Shown piece by piece: positions 27,901 through 34,725 of a stretch of DNA of 41,512 nt (position 1 is the stretch's first letter; each line of letters starts with the position of its first letter). The notes beneath the pieces are model-generated. The model had not been told where the DNA came from and made no database searches. It saw only the letters and a program-made list of their open reading frames with translations. Both the position numbers and the translations under genes were made by a program. The stretch spans positions 1 to 41,512 of the forward strand of contig CATYZI010000020.1 of NCBI GenBank assembly GCA_958415625.1, written 5' to 3'. The stretch is from an uncultured Collinsella sp. GTDB lineage: Bacteria > Actinomycetota > Coriobacteriia > Coriobacteriales > Coriobacteriaceae.

Positions 27901-30900
27901 GTGCTCCAGCCCACAAAGCGATAGCCCATACCGGCAACAGCGGTCAGTTCCACCTGATCGCCCACGGCAAAGCTGCCGCTGCCCGTAACACGGCAGCCCC
28001 TGCTCGATGCCTTGTCCTTCACCACGACCTCGCCCGTAACGGTCACCTCGTACGGATCGGCAAACACGGCCTGGAGCTCCAACGTATCGTCCTCGAGCCC
28101 CTCGACCATATCCTTGTCGAGCTTAACCCAACAATGGGCGTCGCAGGTCAGCAGCGACTTGTTGCCCTCGGCGTCCAGGACATACCAGCCAACAAAACGT
28201 TTGGTTCCCGTAGGCGTAGCGTTGAGTTCGACCGTATCACCGAATTGATAGGAGCCTTCGCCGCTCAGAGTGCCAACGCTATCGTCACTCGCGCTCAAAA
28301 CGACCTGATAGGACTTAGGCGTAAAGATCGCCGTATAGGTGGCGTCACCCGTGACCTTAACGGTATAGTCGGCGTTCTCGCTGACTGACTCGCCCTTGTC
28401 GTCCGTCCAACCCGCAAACGAATACCCGGTGTTGGCGATCGCACGAAGCGTTGCGCGGTCGCCAGCTTCGTAGCCACCAAAACCGCTCACGGCTCCGCCC
28501 TCGGCAGGCGAAGCAACGGTATGCACGACATACGAACCCGACGCAAAGACGGCATAGAGCGACGTGTCCTCACGCACGGTAAATCGATATGTTTTCTTGG
28601 AGCTCACGCACGTGCCGTTCTGGAACCAGCCCACAAAAGCCGTATCCTCGGCGGCGACCGCGCGCACGGTTGCGACCTGCCCGGCGGCATACGCCCCCGC
28701 GCCCTCGACCGTGCCCATGCTCTCTTCGCAGGAGACGTCCACCGTATATTGCTTTGCCGAGAACACGGCCTGGAGCGTCGTGTCGGACGTTGGCATCACG
28801 TGATAGGTACTGTCACGGCTTACCACGGCGCCCGAAGCATCGGCCCAATACTCAAACGCATAGTCCGAAAGCGCATGCGCGGTCAGCGTGGCGGCATGCC
28901 CCGCCTCGACGGTGCCCGCGCCCTCGACCCAGCCGGCGACACTCGATTCGACCAGCGAACCGGTGCCGGAATCGACTACCGTCGTGGCGTCGACGTCATA
29001 GCTTTTCGCCATAAAGCGAGCGACGTGCACATGGCTGCGCTCCTGGTGGCAGGTGAACTCCGCATCGGCAGACTCAAACGTGCCGTCTGCCGTATACCAA
29101 CCAGTAAAGACATAACCGGGATTGGGCGTTGCCTTAAGGGCAACCTCCGCGCCGCGGTCCGCAAGAACGCGGCTCGCCTTGACGGTGCCGCCCTCCGCAG
29201 GATCAGCGAGGGGCACGCAGACGGTATCGATAGGCACAAAGCCCGCGGTAATAACGCAGTGCCCGGTTTTACCGCGAGCCTTCGCAACCAACGAGGTCTC
29301 GTGCTTAAGGCTCTTCAGGCGGCCATTGACGTACCAACCCCAGAACAAAAAGCCAGGATGGGCCTTGGCCGTCAAATGAAGGGTTTCCCCTAATTTAAAC
29401 TTATCGGTCGTAGGCTTCACCACGGCCCCATTGCACGTCACGGTACCGCCGAGCCATGAATCGGCGGTGACGATGACCCCGGGTTTTGAGTCGGTAAAAA
29501 TCGCGGTATAGGTATCGCTCTTGGTGACCTTGACGACCAGCTCGGCGGTATCGTACTCCTTACCGGAGCCATCCTTCCAATGGTCAAAACGATAGCCGTC
29601 GTTGGCCTTTGCCTTGAGCATCACCGTATCGCCGTAGCCACAGGTAACAGAAGATGCCCCCGGGTGGCCCTCGATCTCAACCGTACCGCGCTCCACAAAG
29701 GTCTTTTTTGCCTTCGCCGTCACGGTATACGTGTTTTCCTCAAACACCGCGCGCACGGTGCATTCCACGTCCTCGGGATAGAACTCGAGGTAGCTGGGGT
29801 CGGTGCCCAAAAGCAGGTCCGTCTTGGCGTCGTACCAGCCCTTAAAGGTAAATTGTTTGCTCGCCTCGGCCGTGAGCTCAATGCTCAGCGTGGCAGGCTC
29901 GCCCTTCATGCAATAGCCCTCGCCGTGCACCATATATTTGCCCGCCATGGCCGCGGCAGGCTCAACTACAACATCTACCTTGCAGGCACGCGTAAACTTC
30001 GCCTGGATCACGCAGTCGGTAATGGGCTCAAGGGTATAGGAGCGCTCGCTCGAAACCAGCGTCGCGGTGGCATCCGAGCCGCCGTTGTTCAGGTACCAAC
30101 CGTCAAAGATATAACCCTCAGATGGCGTGGCCTCCACAGTCACGCGCTCACCCTCGGGGACCTCGAGGACCATGCCAGCAGTCTCGTCGCGCTTCAGTGC
30201 AACGGTGCCGCCCTCGAGCGGGTCGGCCTCGGCACGCACGGTATGCGTATCTCTGCCGTCCATTACGGCCTCAATTCGGGCATTGCCGTTAACGCGGTAT
30301 TCGCAAACTTCCTGCTTGTTGGCAATCGTGATACCCTGCGCATCGGTTTCTCGCCACTCTACAAAACGGTACGTTTTCTCCGGATTGTCGGGGCGCACCT
30401 TGGGCCGCATCGTAAACGTGAGAATATCGCCATCCTTCGCGCGAACCTTGCCATCCACGACTGGTATGCCATCGCACAGCACCTCGGCGCTATCGAAGGG
30501 ATCGGTATTCACCAGAATAGTCTTGTCCGCCTTGCGGAAGCGCGCAACCAGATGGCGGTCGACCTCGGCCTTGAAGATATACGTGCGCTCGGGCGAAACC
30601 TCGATGCCGTCCTCAAACCATCCCACAAAGGCATAGTCGGGACCCTCGCTCGCAGTGACCATAGCCTGATCGCCACGGGTGATGCTCTGCTTTACAGGGC
30701 TTGCGGTGCAGCCCGTCGAAAAATCGGCCTGAATGCCATCGGCTTCGGCAACTGCCGTGACCTCGACTTTTTTCTCAAAGACGGCCGTCATCTTTACAAC
30801 CTCGGGCGTCAGGTCCGTGATCGTCATCGTCTTGAGAGGAGATGTCGAGACCTCGACGCCGTTCTCTTTCCAACATACGAAGCGATAGCCGGGATTTGCG

Positions 30901-33464
30901 ACGGCTTCGAGCGTGGCGACCGTCCCCTCGTAGTGGAAACCACCGCCGGTAACGGCACCGCCCACCTCGGGCTGCGCGGTGGCAATAATCTCAATCTTAT
31001 GGTCGCCATGAGGCTTGGGCTTCTTGTGGTCGTCGATGATGTCCTTAATCTCCTTGAGCACCTTGGTGCCCACAGCGGCAACATCCTCAATGTTGTCGGC
31101 CATACCGATCTCAATCACCGCGTCGGCCGCGATGGGGTCGACAATCTCGCCCAGGCCATACATGGTGGCGAGAACGGCCGCAGCCGTAATCGCGGCAATG
31201 AGCGCGGCCTTCAGCGCCGCGAGTGACTCGTCGGGGTCAGTCGCCTCGCGGAAATGCGCGGTGTACTGCACATCTCCCTCGAGCACAAACGTGTAGGACG
31301 GACCATCGTCGCCGGTAAAGACAACGTTGCCGAGGGCATCGGTCGCGTAGTCAAACACATAGCCAGGCATTGGCACCGCCACGACCGTTACGCGCGACCC
31401 GATGCCATACAGACCGGTGGAAAGGAACTGCCCGAGCGGCTGCCCGTTCTCATCGACCCCATCCACACTCAGCACAACGCTCGCCTGCGGAGCGCAGTAT
31501 CGCAGAGTGATCTCGATCCTAGCGTCAGCCTTGTCCTCGGACACAATCGCGTCCGCCTTGTCCACCGTATAGGTAAAGTCGAGCTGATCGCTCGCGGCGT
31601 ACGCATCATCGCCCTCGCCCAGATACCAGCCCAGGAACAGCGCGTTATCCGTGACGGCGGAAACCTCAACCGTCTCACCGGCATTGCGATAGCAGTTTTG
31701 AGCGGTAACACTCAGGTGCGCATAGTCCTGTGACGAATCGGTCGCCCGCGCATCGTTGACACGCACCGCATAGTCCTTGAGCTTAAAGCGAGCCTCGAGG
31801 GACAGATCCTTATCCGGCGTAAACGTGTAGACCGGCTCCCTGGAGATGTACTTGCCGGACTCGGTGTCATACCAACCCTTAAACGTGATGTTGTCGTTGA
31901 GCATTCCTAGAGCACCGGCATCGAGCGTGACCTCGTCGCCTGCATCAATCGTCGTCGCGCTGGAAACATCGGGCAGTTCAACGCCGTCCATCAGCTTGCG
32001 TTCGCCTTTATCGATCGTTTGGGCATAGGAGATCTGGAACGACGTCGGCTCAGGCTTCTTGAGCTGTAGCGTGCCCTTGGTCTGGGTTTCAAAATGCGAA
32101 TAGCCGTCGTCATACACGAGCTTTACGGGCTGTCCGTCCATCGACTCATCGAAGACGTCACCGTCGCAGGGGGTGGCCGTAAGGTACTCGCCGAGCTCTT
32201 CCTGTATGAGGGCCTCGTAGTCCCAAATCGATACCGAATGCGGGTAATCGAGCTCGACCTTCATACCCTCGAGCGAAATGGTCTCCCCCGTCTCGTAGGT
32301 CATGTTATTGGGGTCGCATGAGATCTCAACGTTCTCGAGCACCTTGCCCACCGGGACGGGCAGGCAGCCGTTGCACCTCTCCCAAACAGCTTTGGGATGC
32401 CCGTTAGCATACTTCGGAATCATCTTGGCGGGGACCATGACGGTCATGTTGTATTTGGGGAACGTGTCGGTGTTAATGAGCACCGCATGGTTGCATCCAA
32501 AGAACACGGTCTCGAGATTGGTACTGCCAAACGCCTTTTCCGGCAACTCCTCGATCTTGGAGTTATATGGCAGCGTCAGCCCGCCGCTCAAGTCGGTGCC
32601 GTAGAAGCAGGTGTGGCCAAGCGTTTGGACCGTTGTGTTGCTCTCGAGCCCTGTGGTAGCAAGGTTCGTGCAGAACCTGAACGCGCAAACGCCAATCGAT
32701 GTAATGGAGGCATTCTTGTCCAGGCCGGTATCGGTCAGAGCCTTGCAGCCTTCGTAGGCTCTGTCGGGAATCGATGTGAGGCCGACAACCTTGTCGAGCC
32801 CCGTGGACACCAGCCCACTGTCGGCAAACGCGGCATAGCCCATCGAGCCAATGGCAGTAGTCTCGCTGATGTTCAGGCTCGTAAGCGACTTGCAGCCATA
32901 GAACGCCTCTTTTCCGATGGTGCCGATGGTCATACCGGAAAGGCTGATATCGGTGAGATTCGGGCAGTTATAGAAGGCGTGCAATCCGATTTTGGAAATG
33001 GAACTGTTCTCGAAGCGCACTGAGCGCAGATTGGTAGAGTCGGCGCAGAGCTGTGCGTCGACTTCATCAACCCCGTAATCGACAATCAAATTCGTTACCA
33101 TTCGACCATCGACAGAGTTCTCGCGCGGGTTGTTTTCATCGATTTCTACCGTAAGATTTCCGTTTGCGTCGCACGGATACAGATAGTAGTTGGGCATGAG
33201 CTTGGCATACTCGTAGGCCGCCTGCTGCAGGTTGCCCTTGCTGTACGCGACAAGGCGCGTGTAGCCATCGTCGTACACGAGCTGTATAGGTTCTCCGTCC
33301 ATCGACTCGTCGAAGACATCACCATCGCGGGGGGTCGCCGTAAGGTATTCGCCGAGTTCTTCCTTTATGAGCGCTTCGTAGTCGCTATCCATCGTCGAAT
33401 GAGGATATTGAAATGTGACACTCATGCCCTCGAGCGAGATCTTTTCCCCCGGCTGATAGGCCAT
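21972..33464 (-). CDS. Giant cell-wall-anchored adhesin, main part of a split gene (BspA-LRR / InlB B-repeat / Ig-MBG)
   Basis: This frame encodes 3830 residues. Order: an Ig-like segment (1-75), BspA-type leucine-rich repeats (about 84-316), a second copy of the Ig-like segment (about 381-468), about 19 divergent InlB B-repeats with the FxGWY pattern (about 490-2134), three tandem multi-domain units (2135-3707), Asp-Pro linkers, and a C-terminal sortase signal LADTG (3795-3799) followed by a hydrophobic stretch and RRRRSDA. A hydrophobic alanine-rich helix (about 746-790) interrupts the B-repeats. There is no signal peptide and no ribosome binding site before its first ATG (MAYQPGEK); the sequence upstream is the continuation of the preceding frame after a deletion. 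It is therefore the downstream part of the gene begun at 34599 and is probably not secreted in this state. Ligand unknown; the domains suggest adhesion at the cell surface. Confidence 0.85.
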   Translation of the reverse strand: MAYQPGEKISLEGMSVTFQYPHSTMDSDYEALIKEELGEYLTATPRDGDVFDESMDGEPIQLVYDDGYTRLVAYSKGNLQQAAYEYAKLMPNYYLYPCDANGNLTVEIDENNPRENSVDGRMVTNLIVDYGVDEVDAQLCADSTNLRSVRFENSSISKIGLHAFYNCPNLTDISLSGMTIGTIGKEAFYGCKSLTSLNISETTAIGSMGYAAFADSGLVSTGLDKVVGLTSIPDRAYEGCKALTDTGLDKNASITSIGVCAFRFCTNLATTGLESNTTVQTLGHTCFYGTDLSGGLTLPYNSKIEELPEKAFGSTNLETVFFGCNHAVLINTDTFPKYNMTVMVPAKMIPKYANGHPKAVWERCNGCLPVPVGKVLENVEISCDPNNMTYETGETISLEGMKVELDYPHSVSIWDYEALIQEELGEYLTATPCDGDVFDESMDGQPVKLVYDDGYSHFETQTKGTLQLKKPEPTSFQISYAQTIDKGERKLMDGVELPDVSSATTIDAGDEVTLDAGALGMLNDNITFKGWYDTESGKYISREPVYTFTPDKDLSLEARFKLKDYAVRVNDARATDSSQDYAHLSVTAQNCYRNAGETVEVSAVTDNALFLGWYLGEGDDAYAASDQLDFTYTVDKADAIVSEDKADARIEITLRYCAPQASVVLSVDGVDENGQPLGQFLSTGLYGIGSRVTVVAVPMPGYVFDYATDALGNVVFTGDDGPSYTFVLEGDVQYTAHFREATDPDESLAALKAALIAAITAAAVLATMYGLGEIVDPIAADAVIEIGMADNIEDVAAVGTKVLKEIKDIIDDHKKPKPHGDHKIEIIATAQPEVGGAVTGGGFHYEGTVATLEAVANPGYRFVCWKENGVEVSTSPLKTMTITDLTPEVVKMTAVFEKKVEVTAVAEADGIQADFSTGCTASPVKQSITRGDQAMVTASEGPDYAFVGWFEDGIEVSPERTYIFKAEVDRHLVARFRKADKTILVNTDPFDSAEVLCDGIPVVDGKVRAKDGDILTFTMRPKVRPDNPEKTYRFVEWRETDAQGITIANKQEVCEYRVNGNARIEAVMDGRDTHTVRAEADPLEGGTVALKRDETAGMVLEVPEGERVTVEATPSEGYIFDGWYLNNGGSDATATLVSSERSYTLEPITDCVIQAKFTRACKVDVVVEPAAAMAGKYMVHGEGYCMKGEPATLSIELTAEASKQFTFKGWYDAKTDLLLGTDPSYLEFYPEDVECTVRAVFEENTYTVTAKAKKTFVERGTVEIEGHPGASSVTCGYGDTVMLKAKANDGYRFDHWKDGSGKEYDTAELVVKVTKSDTYTAIFTDSKPGVIVTADSWLGGTVTCNGAVVKPTTDKFKLGETLHLTAKAHPGFLFWGWYVNGRLKSLKHETSLVAKARGKTGHCVITAGFVPIDTVCVPLADPAEGGTVKASRVLADRGAEVALKATPNPGYVFTGWYTADGTFESADAEFTCHQERSHVHVARFMAKSYDVDATTVVDSGTGSLVESSVAGWVEGAGTVEAGHAATLTAHALSDYAFEYWADASGAVVSRDSTYHVMPTSDTTLQAVFSAKQYTVDVSCEESMGTVEGAGAYAAGQVATVRAVAAEDTAFVGWFQNGTCVSSKKTYRFTVREDTSLYAVFASGSYVVHTVASPAEGGAVSGFGGYEAGDRATLRAIANTGYSFAGWTDDKGESVSENADYTVKVTGDATYTAIFTPKSYQVVLSASDDSVGTLSGEGSYQFGDTVELNATPTGTKRFVGWYVLDAEGNKSLLTCDAHCWVKLDKDMVEGLEDDTLELQAVFADPYEVTVTGEVVVKDKASSRGCRVTGSGSFAVGDQVELTAVAGMGYRFVGWSTDKEGTSIVETATTLDVTVTQDITYYAQFESDGQVTITVTGSSIFRGTALLVDGIPAGSRSYDRGDMFMAIAIPWKKYHFSHWVDDAGVTVSYSAFYIGTAKENRQLTAVFYETGCDVQVATYPKDAGFSMVALGTGGSYHSAAIMFTVPHKGWKFKYWVDENGMPVGATPVINRVVFGNRTFTAVYERASMTVTAVDSRQGGHVEGSSEDESLGYAVTNEVENGESTTLTAVPDAGYVFDGWYARNDDGSLGDEPLSTDATWTFVPEDNMTVEARFAEAPKYKVTARAVNGSVDPESALVATDGKVTLSAAPDEGCYLTRVTVAVEAGEDGSAGNAYDLDISDYKGGAYEVTLSGVSAPQQVTFEFAKAATPEVLAQPQDASAYEGDPVELSVAAEAGRNVRVHAAMSSGSAADVKLGYQWYRVSDDGGKAVALKGETGETLSFTQLDSDGEGEYFCRITQNYLGTVTKTDTEHAKVSIVPREALVFNGRVLPVATAHDESRVVIAGATGGKAPYAYNLDDAEVPEGMQLTLADDGSGALVLSGVPAATGVCRFKISCTDGLGDKCDAHFALLVKAKEAPLTFEGQTFTYNATAQAPELSGVPEGCEDDVKLTYVGTGDTHYSSDQAPVDAGTYRAVVTLDAKGYVGNASCDFTIEKAPVDISIETSDVTYDGARHGAAVAVAGLDASGYSVAYCGIDGTSYGPTALEPCDSGNYRVTVKVTDSNYQGKESAEFSITKASQVITGTTSYSGVYGGDPIVFNNVAQTPVTFELVDSDGDASPVSIKGRCATVKAAGTARVVAHAKASRNYLAAEDVELTVSVAPAQLLVKVDDAERFEGQENPEFTSSLVSRCDTSDVKVTYFCSANKKSPAGEYRIDAAVADPNFDVAVDPGTLTVKKKPEHYKVTAKAVNGSVDNASVSVVEGGDAILLATPDEGCYLERVTVAQAGSDATVDLDISDYKGGAYKVTLSFVTASQEVTFEFAKADAPSVIAQPQNVSAHEGDTVALSVAAEAGKNVADHVASSTGCAAEVELSCQWFRMVNGKAVALDGETGETLSLADLDDEQAGEYFCRITQRYLGTEKQTDSDCASVSVVAWDTLVFNGDLLPAASAHGTYIATIAGAAGGRAPYEYAWDETKLPDGLKLSRTSGGLTLSGVPSKTGVSAFDITCTDARGEATTARFALVVQAKRVKLTFTDGDFTFNGASQAPEVSGAPKVCKGDLKVWYYGCGSTQYFSTDAPTDAGTYRAVATLRSHGYIGAAACQFEIAPAKLKVKVDDAERFEGEANPAFTSSLESAVDTSGVKVEYSCNADESSPAGKYQIGATVTDPNFDVEVVPGTLTVKKKQEPVDPDPVVPDPDNPDPDNPDPDQPDPGPNPDPDPNPEPDNPDPGPKPDPDNPDPDNPEPDNPDKPERFEVTAKAVNGSVDNASVTVDAGGDVALSATPDEGCYLERVTVTEAGSDKAIDLDISGYEGGAYEVTLSGVTASHEITFEFAKADAPKVIAQPQDASAHEGDAVVLSVAAEAGKSVADHASSSTGSAADVGLSYQWFHMVGGEAVMLEGETGETLLIEGLDDDCAGEYFCRVTQRYLGTEMQADSDRAVVSVVPRDALVFNGGLLPVARARSTYRATIAGAAGGEAPYEYTWDEAKLPDGFKLTRTAGGLTLSGVPSKAGVSTFDITCKDARGETGTAHFVLVVQAKRVKLAFEGGNFVYSGDAQAPEVTGVPKACEGDLKVRYYGTGGTHYSSSEAPTDAGTYRAVATLRSNGYIGAASRKFRIAPAKLKVKVDDVERFEGEMNPAFTSSLKSSADTSGVKVEYSCVADESSPAGEYQIEATVTDPNFDVTVEPGTLTVKKKQEPVNPDPVVPDPDKPDGPDPDQPDKPEPGNPDPDKPGTPDSDQPDSKDPTKPGSSDDSAADKAKASGAENSGKKESSKSSAQQLADTGDRAPLAVAVAAGAVALVALGLELLRRRRSDA
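22340..23667 (-). repeat. Adhesin multi-domain unit 3
   Basis: Residues about 3267-3707. Contains the ERFEVTAKAVNGS start, an Ig-like domain with YQWFHMVGG...GEYFCRVTQ, a putative Ig (He_PIG-like) domain and MBG-type domains ending in GTLTVKKKQEP. It is closely related to unit 2; matching positions lie 1533 bases apart. Confidence 0.75.
23880..25203 (-). repeat. Adhesin multi-domain unit 2
   Basis: Residues about 2755-3195, beginning HYKVTAKAVNGS. Same domain order as unit 3. It is followed by an Asp-Pro-Asn linker of about 65 residues (23668-23870) that separates it from unit 3. Confidence 0.75.
25204..27062 (-). repeat. Adhesin multi-domain unit 1
   Basis: Residues about 2135-2754, beginning KYKVTARAVNGS. 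It is about 180 residues longer than units 2 and 3 because it keeps extra MBG-like domains (around VTYDGARHGAAVAVAGLD and YSGVYGGDPIVFNNVAQ). Units 2 and 3 look like shortened copies of it. Confidence 0.7.
32527..33215 (-). repeat. Leucine-rich-repeat block, copy 2 (in the main adhesin frame)
   Basis: Encodes YEYAKLMPN to KIEELPEKAF. It aligns without gaps to 33506-34194, 979 bases away, with long identical runs such as CAGCGTCAGCCCGCCGCTCA and an estimated three quarters of bases identical by eye. Codons of the two copies align in phase. Confidence 0.8.
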
Positions 33465-33492
33465 CTTGTCGGGATCACGCGAGATCTTTATC

Positions 33493-34599
33493 TTATGGCT
33501 CTAAGCTGAACGCACGGCTCGGCAGTTCCTCGATTTTGGAATAAAGGGGCAGCGTCAGCCCGCCGCTCATATTGGTCCCGGAGAAGCAACCTTCGCGGAG
33601 CGTCTTGATCGTCGTATTGCTCTCAAGTCCGGTCGTCGCAAGGCGGGAGCAGTTTTTGAACGCATTAACGCCGATTGACGTGATGGATGTGTTCCTGCCC
33701 AGACCGGTATCGGTCAGAGCGCTGCAGGCATTATAAGCGTTCTCAGAAATCGAACAGAGGCCAACGACCTTGTCGAGCCCCGTAGACCGCAGCCCGCTCC
33801 AGGCAAACGCGGCATCGCCCATCGTGCCGATGGTAGCAACGTCGTCAATATTTAGGCTCGTAAGCGATCCGCACCCAGAAAAGGCCCCTGTTCCGATACT
33901 TCCAATGGTCATACCGGAAAAGCTGATATCGGCGAGATTGGAGCACCCAGAAAAGGCGTGTAGTCCAATTGAAGAAATAGAGCTGTTCTCAAAACGCACC
34001 GAACGCAGATTGGAGGAATACTCACAAATATATCCGGGGACCCCATCCACTCCGTAATCAACGATCAGATTGGTTACCAATTTACCGTCGACAGAGCTCC
34101 CATACGGGTCGTTTCCATCAATCTCTACCGTAACGCTTCCGCCTGCATCGCACGGATACACATAGCCGTTCGGCATAAGCTTGGCATACTCATAGACCGT
34201 TGGATCCTCATACACGAGGGGATCGACTTCGCTGTCATCGGACGAGGACTCTGACGTTGCAGGCGAGCTCTTTGCAGCATCGGAATCAGTCGCAGCACTT
34301 GTGAGGTCCTGCGCTAGGCTCGTCCCGGGGGTGTCGGATGCCGCGTTGGATGAGTCGTCCTGCGTATTATTCGTTTGGTCGGAAAACGTGGACGAAGCGT
34401 TTTCGTCCGAAGGTGATGATCCATCGACCGTATCGGTATCGGAGCCCGAGTCGGTCTCTTGGGCCTCGCTCTCCACGGCGACCGCCCCGGCATCATCGGC
34501 ATAGGCTGTGCTGGGCGCAAGGGGTATCGAGGTCACGACCATCGCGACCGAAAGATAGACGACTAAAAACCTATAGAGGGCAGCAGTGATCCTGTTCAT
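33493..34599 (-). CDS. Adhesin N-terminal fragment: signal peptide plus BspA leucine-rich repeats
   Basis: This frame encodes 368 residues. The N-terminus is a signal peptide (MNRITAALYRFLVVYLSVAMVVTSIPLAPSTAYA, cleavage probably after AYA). An acidic Ser/Asp/Thr-rich stalk follows (about 35-130), then BspA-type LRR_5 repeats (FENSSISSIGLHAFSGCSNLADISFSG) up to residue 365. It stops abruptly at SLEP just after KIEELPSRAF. Compared with the second copy, 182 bases are missing here, which shifts the frame and separates this export signal from the rest of the adhesin by 28 bases. GGAAGG lies 5 bases before the ATG but can pair with an upstream arm. If translated alone, the product would be a secreted, unanchored LRR protein. 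Confidence 0.85.
   Translation of the reverse strand: MNRITAALYRFLVVYLSVAMVVTSIPLAPSTAYADDAGAVAVESEAQETDSGSDTDTVDGSSPSDENASSTFSDQTNNTQDDSSNAASDTPGTSLAQDLTSAATDSDAAKSSPATSESSSDDSEVDPLVYEDPTVYEYAKLMPNGYVYPCDAGGSVTVEIDGNDPYGSSVDGKLVTNLIVDYGVDGVPGYICEYSSNLRSVRFENSSISSIGLHAFSGCSNLADISFSGMTIGSIGTGAFSGCGSLTSLNIDDVATIGTMGDAAFAWSGLRSTGLDKVVGLCSISENAYNACSALTDTGLGRNTSITSIGVNAFKNCSRLATTGLESNTTIKTLREGCFSGTNMSGGLTLPLYSKIEELPSRAFSLEP
33506..34194 (-). repeat. Leucine-rich-repeat block, copy 1 (in the signal-peptide fragment)
   Basis: Gap-free partner of 32527-33215 at an offset of 979 bases. Homology resumes beyond the break at an offset of 1161, so the difference (182 bases) is the net deletion in this copy. 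About 15 bases at the break (around 33490-33505) match neither flank. Confidence 0.8.
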
Positions 34600-34604
34600 A
34601 GGAA

Positions 34605-34687
34605 CCTTCCCGCAATTTGCAAAGATACAGAGTCCCAGTGTGGGCCATCATCTCACAATACCCTGTATAAGCGACAATGCGGGAAGG
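34605..34687 (-). promoter_or_regulatory. Adhesin leader hairpin that covers the Shine-Dalgarno
   Basis: In the minus-strand RNA, CCUUCCCGCA (34687-34678) pairs with UGCGGGAAGG (34614-34605); inside it AUACAG pairs with CUGUAU (34668-34663 with 34630-34625) and CCCA pairs with UGGG around 34640. The 3' arm contains GGAAGG, the ribosome binding site of the adhesin, 5 bases before its ATG. Pairing would block translation. No clear promoter is seen in the rest of the 126-base gap. Confidence 0.6.
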
Positions 34688-34725
34688 CTGCGCAAACGGT
34701 TTATCTAAGGGCGTAAATGGTTGGT

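Noticed and set aside
21972..33464. Treating the 3830-residue frame as a complete separate gene.
   Set aside because: It has no signal peptide, no ribosome binding site, and begins in the middle of an Ig-like segment whose full version occurs later in the same protein.
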